The position numbers and the translations under genes are program-made. The notes beneath the pieces were generated by a model, which searched no databases, was not told the DNA's origin, and saw nothing but the letters and a program-made list of their open reading frames with translations. 64,000 nt of DNA from Lysobacter arvi (lineage in GTDB: Bacteria > Pseudomonadota > Gammaproteobacteria > Xanthomonadales > Xanthomonadaceae), in NCBI GenBank assembly GCA_031216755.1, contig JARUHG010000004.1, positions 124,001 through 188,000 on the forward strand, in the 5' to 3' direction. Below, one piece after another: positions 57,815 through 64,000 of the stretch. Position 1 is the stretch's first letter. Each line of letters opens with the position of its first letter.

Positions 57815-58465
57815 ATGAAGCATTTTCGTCAGTTGACCCTGGCCGTCGTGGCCACCCTCGCCATCGCCCCTGCCTTCGCGCAGGAGATCACCGGCCCCGA
57901 TACCAGCGGCAAGCGCTTTGCCGTCGTTGGCGGCTACACCCTGGCCGAACCGACCAAGAATCCGCTGATCGCCGGCGAGCGCACGCACGTGGACGGTGAT
58001 GGCGCCGCCACGCTGAGCGCCAACTACTACGTCACCGACAACATCGCCATCGAGGCGTGGGGCGCGGCCGACAAGTTCGGCAACCGCGTGCGCACGCCCA
58101 ACGGCAAGGTCGCCAGCGTCGACACCCAGCCGTACGCGCTGAGCGGTCAGTACCACTTCGGCAATACGCAGAGCATCGTGCGTCCGTTCGTCGGCCTGGG
58201 CTACTTCGAAGCCAACACCGACGGCGAGAAGGCCGAGGCGTCCGGCCCGCTCGCCGGCCAGCGCATCGGCGTGGAAACCGCCAAGGGCGCGATGGCCACC
58301 GCCGGCGTGGACGTGAACATCACCCCGACCTGGTTCGCGCGTGCCGACGTGCGCTACATGCACGACACCACCGGCCAGCCGAACGTGACGGTCGACGGCG
58401 CCAATGTCGGCAAGGCCGAGTTGAACCCGGTGACCGTGGGCGTGGGCCTGGGCGCGCGCTTCTGA
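57815..58465 (+). CDS. OmpW family outer-membrane protein
   Basis: 216-residue small barrel: signal peptide ending AFAQE, then eight-strand OmpW-type features. Typical are YVTDNIAIEAWGAADKFGN, YHFGNTQSIVRPFVGLGYFEANTD, the periplasmic-turn ITPTWFARADVRYMHDTT and the C-terminal LNPVTVGVGLGARF with final Phe. OmpW proteins pass small hydrophobic molecules and respond to stress. Monocistronic with a terminator. Confidence 0.88.
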   Translation: MKHFRQLTLAVVATLAIAPAFAQEITGPDTSGKRFAVVGGYTLAEPTKNPLIAGERTHVDGDGAATLSANYYVTDNIAIEAWGAADKFGNRVRTPNGKVASVDTQPYALSGQYHFGNTQSIVRPFVGLGYFEANTDGEKAEASGPLAGQRIGVETAKGAMATAGVDVNITPTWFARADVRYMHDTTGQPNVTVDGANVGKAELNPVTVGVGLGARF

Positions 58466-58490
58466 TCGCCCCATCGTTCCATGCATGACG

Positions 58491-58518
58491 AACGGGCCCC
58501 GCTTGGGGCCCGTTTCGT
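58491..58518 (+). terminator. Terminator after ompW-like gene
   Basis: AACGGGCCCC (58491-58500), loop GCTT, GGGGCCCGTT (58505-58514), then TCGTTT. Confidence 0.85.
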
Positions 58519-58647
58519 TTGTGCCACGGCGTGGTTCCGCACCGCCCGCATGCACGCTCGACCGCACGCTGAACGTATTCACGCCACGCTAACCGCGTCT
58601 ACGTAGGGTCGCGGTGACCCCCGAATTCCCCCTGCGAGGACTTGCGC

Positions 58648-58842
58648 ATGACCACGAAGCTCGACAAGCCCCTTCGTCGCGAAATCCAGATCGAAGAACG
58701 CGCCTACACGCTGACCATCGATGCCGATGGCCTGAAGCTGGTGGAAAAGGGCCGCCGCAACGGCCAGGAACTGCGTTGGGCCGATCTGGTCAGCGGCAAT
58801 GCGCAGCTGAACGCGGCGCTGTCAGCCAGCACCGAGCGCTGA
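58648..58842 (+). CDS. Small conserved-type hypothetical protein
   Basis: 64 residues, no signal or membrane segment: basic N-terminus, then a short beta-type stretch (REIQIEERAYTLTIDADGLKLVEKGRRNGQELRWADLVSG). GAGGA lies seven bases before the ATG at 58648, which makes it a credible gene. It is seven bases upstream of the glycosylase gene and probably co-transcribed. No function known to me. Confidence 0.7.
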   Translation: MTTKLDKPLRREIQIEERAYTLTIDADGLKLVEKGRRNGQELRWADLVSGNAQLNAALSASTER

Positions 58843-58849
58843 TCCGCCC

Positions 58850-59755
58850 GTGCCCGAAGGCCCGACGATCGTCATCCTGCGCGAGGAGGCGGCCGGGTTC
58901 GAAGGGCGCGTGGTCGAGCGGGTCACCGGCAACAGCCGGCTGGACCTGCAGCGCATGCGCGGTGAGCGCATCACCGCGCTGTGCAGTTGGGGCAAGCATT
59001 TCCTCATCCGCTTTCCCGCCTTCACGATGCGCGTCCACTTCATGCTGTTCGGCAGCTATCGCATCAACGAACGACGCGAGGCGGCGCCGCGCATGAGCCT
59101 CCAGTTCGACGACGGCCAGGAGCTGAACTTCTACGCGTGCTCGCTGCGTTACGTGGAAGGCGAGCTCGACCTGGTCTACGACTGGAGCGCGGACGTGATG
59201 GCCGACGCGTGGGACCCGAAGCAGGCGCGTCGCAAGCTGCGCGCGCGGCCAGACATGCTGGCGGCCGATGCGCTGCTCGACCAGACGATCTTTTCCGGCG
59301 TCGGCAACATCATCAAGAACGAAGTGCTGCATCGCGTCCGCGTGCATCCGGAGAGCCAGGTCGGCGCGCTGTCGTCGCGCAAGCTCGGCGAACTGGTGAC
59401 GCAGGCGCGCGAGTACAGTTTCGATTTCCTGCGATGGAAGAAGGAATTCGTGCTGCGCAAGCACTACCAGGTGCACACGAAGACGATCTGCCCGCGCGAC
59501 GGCTCGCGGCTGTCGTACCGCGCCAAGCTCGGCCGCTTCCAGCGCCGCGCGTTCTTCTGCGAAACCTGCCAGGTCTTCTACGGCGAGCCGATGCCGCCGC
59601 CGGAGCCGATCGTGCGCGCAAGCAGGACGACCACGAAGCCCCGGACCACGGCGCCGGCCAGACTCACGAAGCAGGCCACGAAGAAGACGGTGAAGCACGT
59701 GGCGAAGAAGGCCGCCAGGAAGGCCGCGAAAGCGCCGTCCCGGCGCGGGCGGTAA
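58850..59755 (+). CDS. Fpg/Nei family DNA glycosylase with basic C-terminal tail
   Basis: 301-residue base-excision repair glycosylase/AP lyase. It begins at GTG with the MPEGPT start of the Nei branch: Pro2 is the Schiff-base nucleophile and Glu3 the acid. Lys49 is in SWGKHF. The helix-two-turn-helix is DQTIFSGVGNIIKNEVLHRV. The zinc-finger region has CPRDG near 214 and CETC near 237-240, so one of the usual four cysteines (CxxC) is an Asp here. After residue 250 comes a 50-residue Lys/Ala/Thr-rich tail, histone H1-like, probably for non-specific DNA binding. Confidence 0.88.
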   Translation: MPEGPTIVILREEAAGFEGRVVERVTGNSRLDLQRMRGERITALCSWGKHFLIRFPAFTMRVHFMLFGSYRINERREAAPRMSLQFDDGQELNFYACSLRYVEGELDLVYDWSADVMADAWDPKQARRKLRARPDMLAADALLDQTIFSGVGNIIKNEVLHRVRVHPESQVGALSSRKLGELVTQAREYSFDFLRWKKEFVLRKHYQVHTKTICPRDGSRLSYRAKLGRFQRRAFFCETCQVFYGEPMPPPEPIVRASRTTTKPRTTAPARLTKQATKKTVKHVAKKAARKAAKAPSRRGR

Positions 59756-59764
59756 TCATCGCGG

Positions 59765-60667
59765 TCAGGGGTGTTCGGCTTCCGCGTGGACCCGCTCGCG
59801 GCGGATCAGGTAAAGGCCGCTGCCGACGATGATCGCCGCGCCCACCCACGTAACGGCATCCGGCAGCACGCCCCAGAACGTCAGGTCGAACAGCACGCCC
59901 CACACGAGCGCGGTGTATTCCAGCGGCGCGATGGCGGACGCCTCGCCCAGGCGGAACGCTTCGGTGATCGCGTACTGGCCCAGCGCGCCGGCGACGCCGA
60001 TGAAGGCGATCAGCCATACGTCTTCGCGCCGGATCGGCACCCAGTCCGGCCATGCGAGCACGCCGGCACCGAGCGCGATCATCGCCATCAGCCACACCAT
60101 CATCGCCTGCGTGCTGTCGGTGCGCGCGAGCACGCGAACGGTGATCGCGCTGATCGCATACATCACCGCCGCGACCAGCACTGCCAGCGCCGCCAGGCTG
60201 ATGAACCCCTCGCCCGTGGGCCGCAGCAGCACGAACACGCCCACCAGGCCCACGATGATCGCGGTCCAGCGTCGCGGCCCCACCTTCTCGCCCAGCACCG
60301 GCACGGAGAGCGCGGTGATCACCAGCGGCGCGACGAAGAAGATCGAGTAGGTCGTCGACAGCGGAAGCCTGGAAACGGCATAGACGAAGGTCGCCATCAT
60401 CGACACGCCGAGCACGCCGCGGAGCAGGTGAAGCGACCAGCGCACGCGCAGCAGCGGCCCGACGCCGGCCGTCGCGAGCGCCCACACCAGCACCAGCGGA
60501 AGCGACGCGGCGCCGCGCAGCGACGCCACCTGGAAGGGCGGATAGTGCGCGGACAGCTGTTTCAGCCCGGCATCCATCATCGCGAACAGCGCCACGGCCA
60601 CGAGCATGGTGAGCATCGCGCGCGTGCGATGCGCATGCGATTGGGACGACAGTACGGGCGTGGTCAT
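59765..60667 (-). CDS. EamA/DMT family transporter
   Basis: 300-residue ten-helix membrane protein made of two EamA repeats (MLTMLVAVALFAMMDAGLKQLSAHYP and ALAVLVAAVMYAISAITVRVL). YSIFFVAPLVITALSVPVLGEKVGPRRW is the typical end of the first half. It probably exports a small metabolite; the substrate cannot be told. The ATG at 60667 is chosen; the frame upstream overlaps nothing homologous. Convergent with the glycosylase gene, nine bases apart. Confidence 0.88.
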   Translation of the reverse strand: MTTPVLSSQSHAHRTRAMLTMLVAVALFAMMDAGLKQLSAHYPPFQVASLRGAASLPLVLVWALATAGVGPLLRVRWSLHLLRGVLGVSMMATFVYAVSRLPLSTTYSIFFVAPLVITALSVPVLGEKVGPRRWTAIIVGLVGVFVLLRPTGEGFISLAALAVLVAAVMYAISAITVRVLARTDSTQAMMVWLMAMIALGAGVLAWPDWVPIRREDVWLIAFIGVAGALGQYAITEAFRLGEASAIAPLEYTALVWGVLFDLTFWGVLPDAVTWVGAAIIVGSGLYLIRRERVHAEAEHP

Positions 60668-60730
60668 GCGAAGGCGTGGTTCGGGCCGGGATGCCACGCT
60701 GCCCGTTTGCGCCCGTCGCCGCAATAGCCG

Positions 60731-60763
60731 CGCGCCGCGATGACCGCTGGCCACCGCGGCGCG
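60731..60763 (-). terminator. Hairpin after the barrel-type gene
   Basis: CGCGCCGCG (60731-60739) pairs with CGCGGCGCG (60755-60763) around a 15-base loop, six bases past the stop of the gene at 60769. No U tract. Confidence 0.4.
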
Positions 60764-60768
60764 ATCGG

Positions 60769-61584
60769 TCAGAACGCGTGCGTGTAGGACAGGCCCGCAC
60801 CCCAGTCGGGGCTGCCGTCGGACAGGCCCGCGGAGGCGTACACCTGCATGCGCCCGGCGCTGCCGGCACCGAAGCCGTAGAAGCCGACAAGCTCGCTGCG
60901 ATCGTCCGAGTCGTCCGACGCGGCCTGGCGCCAGTCGTACATCAGGCCGAGATTGCCGGCGCCCACGCGCTGGCTGACGCCGAGGTTCGCGCCCGCCACG
61001 GCGTCCACGTCGATGAACTCCGAATCGCCCAGCATCGTGTAGCTGGCGCCGCCGAACAGCATGGTGCCGTCGAAGTCGCGGTACAGGTCCAGCGCGAGGC
61101 CGTAGTCGTTCTCGCCGGTGCCCAGGCTCTTGTCCTCGTCGGCGGTGGCGATCTTGACGTTGGCGGTGAGATCCACGCCGAGCGGCGTTCCGGTGTCGAA
61201 GGCGTAGGTCGCCGACGCGCGCAGATCGCCGATGCCGGAGGTGGTTTCGTCGGTCTGCTCCGGGACGGGATCCGGAGCGCCTCCGTTGCCGTTGCCATTG
61301 CCGTTGCCGCGCCCCCGTCCGTCGGGATTGGTGTTCGTCACCCGGCCCAGCCCGGGAATGACGTCGGCGTCGCCGGACACGCGCAGCCACGGCAGGCTCG
61401 CCTTGAACGTCCATGCACCGGTGACGTACTTCGCGGTCACCGGGACCGACGTGATCTCCGTGGTGACCTCCTCGCCGTAGTCGCCGCTGCTGTAGTCGAC
61501 GCCCACGCCCAGGCTCGCGCCATCGGCAGCCTGGACCGCGCCGGCCGCGAGCAGGCCAGCGCACATCATTGCGAATCGCTTCAT
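60769..61584 (-). CDS. Putative outer-membrane transporter-like protein
   Basis: 271-residue exported protein: signal peptide (MKRFAMMCAGLLAAGAVQAADG), then amphipathic strands of the type found in the MetA-pathway/phenol-degradation-like outer-membrane family (TYAFDTGTPLGVDLTANVKIATADEDKSLGTGENDYGLALDLYRDF). It ends in SYTHAF with terminal Phe. A Gly/Asn run (GRGRGNGNGNGNGG, about residue 90) with DPVPEQTDE lies in a predicted surface loop. Role unknown. Confidence 0.78.
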   Translation of the reverse strand: MKRFAMMCAGLLAAGAVQAADGASLGVGVDYSSGDYGEEVTTEITSVPVTAKYVTGAWTFKASLPWLRVSGDADVIPGLGRVTNTNPDGRGRGNGNGNGNGGAPDPVPEQTDETTSGIGDLRASATYAFDTGTPLGVDLTANVKIATADEDKSLGTGENDYGLALDLYRDFDGTMLFGGASYTMLGDSEFIDVDAVAGANLGVSQRVGAGNLGLMYDWRQAASDDSDDRSELVGFYGFGAGSAGRMQVYASAGLSDGSPDWGAGLSYTHAF

Positions 61585-61609
61585 TCGTATCCTCGGGTGA
61601 CGTCACGAC

Positions 61610-61627
61610 GGGCGCCGCGCGGCGCCC
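61610..61627 (-). terminator. Hairpin between two minus-strand exported-protein genes
   Basis: GGGCGCC-GCGC-GGCGCCC, perfect 7-bp stem, 24 bases after the stop at 61652. No U tract. Confidence 0.4.
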
Positions 61628-61651
61628 ATCGCGGGGAGTTGCAGGGCTGGA

Positions 61652-62410
61652 TCAGAGGCGGCCGACGCGTTCGGGCTTGTCGGGGCGCTCGGGCTTCTGG
61701 GGACGCTCCGGACGTTCCGGGCGCTCGACCTTCTGCGGCTTGTCGGGACGCTCCACCTTGGCCACGCGCTCGGGCTTGCCGCCCGCGTCCGGCTTGGCTG
61801 CGGTGCGCTCCGCCCTGGCCTTGTCGACCCGCGCGGTGTTGGCCAGCGACTTCTCGCTGCGGTTGGACGCACTCACCAGCGCGCCGAGGTTGAAGCCGAG
61901 CTGTTTGGCGATCTGGCCCCAGCCGCCGCCGTCGGCGCGCAGCTGCAGCACGCCCGGCGTCATCGTGGTGGTGCCGTCCGGATGGGTGACCGTGAGGCCG
62001 GCCAGTGCGGACGCGAGATCCGGTGCGTCGCCCGACTCGACCATCGCCTGCGCCAGCGACAGGCTGATGTTGACCTCGCCCCAGCCCATCTTGCCGGTCG
62101 GGTTGGCGACGGTGCGCTCCACCGGCGTCACCACGGTGGTGGTGGTGCCGTCGGGATTCGTGACGGTGGTGGTGGTGTTTTCGATCACCACGAAATCGGC
62201 GCCGTCGCGCAGCGCGCCGACGAGGCTCGCCGAGGCCTCGGGGCTGCCGGCCAGGCCGGCGTAACGGTCCACGAGCCGCTGCTTCGGCACGGTGGCTTCG
62301 GCCACGATCGGCGCATCGGGATCGGCCACCTGGGCAAAGCCCGGGGCCATGGTGAGCAGCGCGGCCGACAGGGCGGCGGCCAGAACGAGCGTACGGGGTC
62401 TGGTTGTCAT
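61652..62410 (-). CDS. Exported protein with Lys/Glu/Arg/Pro-repeat tail
   Basis: 252-residue exported protein: signal peptide (LVLAAALSAALLTMAPGFAQ), a central region with two Asn/His-Pro-Asp-Gly-Thr-Thr-Thr segments (TNPDGTTTTVV near 86, THPDGTTTMTP near 150) and GWGEVNISLSLAQAMVE. The 50-residue tail is built from KPER/ERPDKP-type repeats. The tail is highly charged and probably disordered, suited to binding the cell wall or polyanions (inference). The middle GGGWGQIAKQLGFNLGALVSA segment recurs in exported proteins of this group. No named family. Confidence 0.75.
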   Translation of the reverse strand: MTTRPRTLVLAAALSAALLTMAPGFAQVADPDAPIVAEATVPKQRLVDRYAGLAGSPEASASLVGALRDGADFVVIENTTTTVTNPDGTTTTVVTPVERTVANPTGKMGWGEVNISLSLAQAMVESGDAPDLASALAGLTVTHPDGTTTMTPGVLQLRADGGGWGQIAKQLGFNLGALVSASNRSEKSLANTARVDKARAERTAAKPDAGGKPERVAKVERPDKPQKVERPERPERPQKPERPDKPERVGRL

Positions 62411-62433
62411 GGTTCGCGTCTCTCGCGCGGAAG

Positions 62434-62457
62434 GGCGCCGACTCTCTCTTCGGCGCC
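62434..62457 (-). other. Hairpin in the leader of the 61652-62410 gene
   Basis: GGCGCCGA (62434-62441), eight-base CTCTCTCT loop, TCGGCGCC (62450-62457), 23 bases before the ATG on the minus strand. It may affect translation or RNA stability. Confidence 0.35.
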
Positions 62458-62663
62458 GCCGATGCTGAGCGCGAAAAATGCTCGCCGCAGCCTGGCTATT
62501 CGGCGTCGTTAACGTTCCGTTTCGCCAGCCCCGCGATTCGCGTGATCGCGGTCACGCGACACCGGTGGACGCGCCGTGCGGACGCGGCACGCGCGGACAC
62601 GGGCAGTGTGACCGTCGCCACGCCGCTGCGCGGAACGGCAACACCGCCCTCCGGATCGCGGTG

Positions 62664-63740
62664 TCAGTCGCCCCGCAGGCTCGCGATGTCGATCACGAAC
62701 CGGTAGCGCACGTCCGACTTCAGCATCCGCTCGTACGCCTCGTTGATCTGGTCCATGCGAATCAGCTCGATGTCCGATGCCACGCCGTGCGCCGCGCAGA
62801 AGTCGAGCATCTCCTGCGTTTCGGCGATGCCGCCGATCATCGAACCGGCGAGCCGGCGGCGCTTGCGGATCAGCACGCCCGCCGCGACCGATTCCGGCGC
62901 TTCCGGCAGGCCGAGCAGGATCATCGTGCCGTCGAGCTTCAGCAGGTTGAGGTAGAGGTTGTAGTCGTGCTCGGCCGAGACGGTATCGAGGACGTAGTCG
63001 AAGCGGCCGGCCAGCGTCTTGAACACCTCGCCGTCGCGCGTGGCGGCGAAATCCTGCGCGCCCAGCGCGAGCGCGTCGGCGCGCTTGGACTCGGACGTGC
63101 TGAGCACGGTGACGTGGGCGCCCATCGCGGCGGCGAGCTTCACCGCCATGTGCCCGAGGCCACCGAGCCCCACCACACCCACGCGATCGCCGGCTTTCAC
63201 GCCGAAGTGCTTGAGCGGGGAATACGTCGTAATGCCCGCGCACAACAGCGGCGCGGCGCGATCGAGCGGAATGGACTCGGGAATGCGCAGCACGTAGTCG
63301 GCGTCCACCGTGATCTGCGTGGAATACCCGCCGTAGGTCGGACGACTGCGATCGATGCGCCGGCGATCGCCGGGATCGCGCTCGAAGCTGTTGTAGGTGC
63401 CGGTCATGCCGAAGTCGCAGTACTGCTGCTCGCCGGCCTGGCAGGACGGGCACGTGCGGCACGAATCGACGAAGCAACCCACGCCGACCGCATCGCCGAT
63501 CCCGAAAGCGGTGACTTCGCTGCCGATGCGGGCCACGCGCCCGACGATTTCGTGCCCCGGTACCATCGGGAACACCGAACCGCCCCAGCCGTCGCGCGCC
63601 TGGTGGATGTCGGAGTGGCAGACGCCGCAGTAGAGGATGTCGATGAGCACTTCGCGCGGACCGGGCTCGCGCCGCTCGATGGTGAACGGCTCCAGCGGCG
63701 TGGTGGCGCTGAGGGCGGCATAGGCGGGCGTGGACGACAT
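62664..63740 (-). CDS. Zinc-dependent NAD(P)-linked alcohol dehydrogenase (CAD/YahK type)
   Basis: 358-residue medium-chain dehydrogenase. Catalytic zinc: [17 protein letters not shown], then GHE in VPGHEIVG. Structural zinc: the four-Cys lobe [15 protein letters not shown]. The Rossmann motif is [15 protein letters not shown], and the NADP-type [12 protein letters not shown] follows. The sequence sits in the cinnamyl-alcohol-dehydrogenase-like group with E. coli YahK, which reduces a broad range of aldehydes. Single gene, divergent from yajQ. Confidence 0.93.
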   Translation of the reverse strand: MSSTPAYAALSATTPLEPFTIERREPGPREVLIDILYCGVCHSDIHQARDGWGGSVFPMVPGHEIVGRVARIGSEVTAFGIGDAVGVGCFVDSCRTCPSCQAGEQQYCDFGMTGTYNSFERDPGDRRRIDRSRPTYGGYSTQITVDADYVLRIPESIPLDRAAPLLCAGITTYSPLKHFGVKAGDRVGVVGLGGLGHMAVKLAAAMGAHVTVLSTSESKRADALALGAQDFAATRDGEVFKTLAGRFDYVLDTVSAEHDYNLYLNLLKLDGTMILLGLPEAPESVAAGVLIRKRRRLAGSMIGGIAETQEMLDFCAAHGVASDIELIRMDQINEAYERMLKSDVRYRFVIDIASLRGD

Positions 63741-63901
63741 GCGGTGTTTCCTGGAAAGACGGATCGGGAAAGTCTAGTCGCGTCGATGTTCGCGCACCGT
63801 GCGCCGACGGTCCGCATCGCGTCGACACAGCGTTCCAACGCTGCAGCTTCGCGCCCGCTGCGCTACCCTTTGCGCCCCCGAAACAGCCCGCGGAGCGGCC
63901 C

Positions 63902-64000
63902 ATGCCTTCCTTCGACATCGTCTCCGAGGTCGACGGTCACGAACTGACCAACGCCGTCGACCAGGCCAACCGCGAGCTCGGCACACGCTTCGACTTCAAG
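63902..64000 (+). CDS. yajQ: YajQ family nucleotide-binding protein, N-terminal fragment
   Basis: First 33 codons, cut by the right edge. [21 protein letters not shown] and then [11 protein letters not shown] is the invariant start of YajQ. The family binds cyclic di-GMP in Xanthomonas (XC_3703) and affects virulence gene expression with a LysR-type partner; in other bacteria it binds nucleotides more loosely. A TACCCT -10-like box is at 63864-63869. Confidence 0.92.
   Translation, partial: MPSFDIVSEVDGHELTNAVDQANRELGTRFDFK

Overview
The window is high-GC DNA, densely coding on both strands. It has the gene set of a gammaproteobacterium of the Xanthomonadaceae/Lysobacteraceae group, most likely Lysobacter- or Luteimonas-like. 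The pointers are the atpIBEFHAGDC / glmU / glmS block, an E3 subunit carrying its own lipoyl domain next to aceF, a cobalamin-riboswitch btuB, a PlpD-type patatin, a Res-Xre toxin-antitoxin pair, and YajQ at the right edge. The genus is inference. I saw no tRNA, rRNA, CRISPR array, transposase or prophage gene.

Left part (1-14.5 kb): the 5' end of an S41-type peptidase, queD, a surface patatin, a phasin with a palindromic operator over its -35 box, a Res-Xre toxin-antitoxin pair, a YiaA-like membrane protein, an AcrAB/MexAB-type RND pump, bioD, free-methionine-sulfoxide reductase with a TfoX-C protein, the riboswitch-controlled btuB, and an isochorismatase-fold hydrolase.

14.4-27.0 kb: one long leftward gene series, mostly with ATGA overlaps. 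It holds TldD-like protease (Tat signal), TldE-like partner (no signal), a second TldD-like protease (Tat signal), a DUF4159 protein, a MoxR AAA+ ATPase, a DUF58 protein, a BatA-like membrane protein, a DUF4175-like membrane protein and a membrane protein with a GATase-like segment. This looks like one envelope-associated chaperone/protease system and is the best candidate here for an under-described system.

27.2-31.8 kb: secreted and accessory functions, namely an SdrD-B-like secreted protein, a secreted PNGase A family glycoamidase with a LacI-like palindrome upstream, and a YCII protein.

31.8-51.0 kb: glmS, glmU and the whole F1Fo ATP synthase operon lie on the minus strand in the classical order atp-glmU-glmS. 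An oppositely oriented module splits glmU from glmS: a periplasmic adaptor, a MacB-type ABC ATPase, two FtsX permeases, an NtrC-type regulator and a histidine kinase. A near-consensus sigma-54 promoter with an upstream inverted repeat precedes the adaptor, so the module probably autoregulates through its own NtrC-like protein. A bipartite GGGACCCGG-type inverted repeat occurs once in front of that regulator and once inside the atp operon.

51.0-64.0 kb: a Fur-box-controlled DUF2061 protein, several outer-membrane beta-barrel proteins, the pyruvate dehydrogenase E2 and E3 genes, a DUF2884 lipid-envelope type protein, a Nei-like glycosylase with a basic tail, an EamA transporter, a zinc alcohol dehydrogenase, and the start of yajQ.
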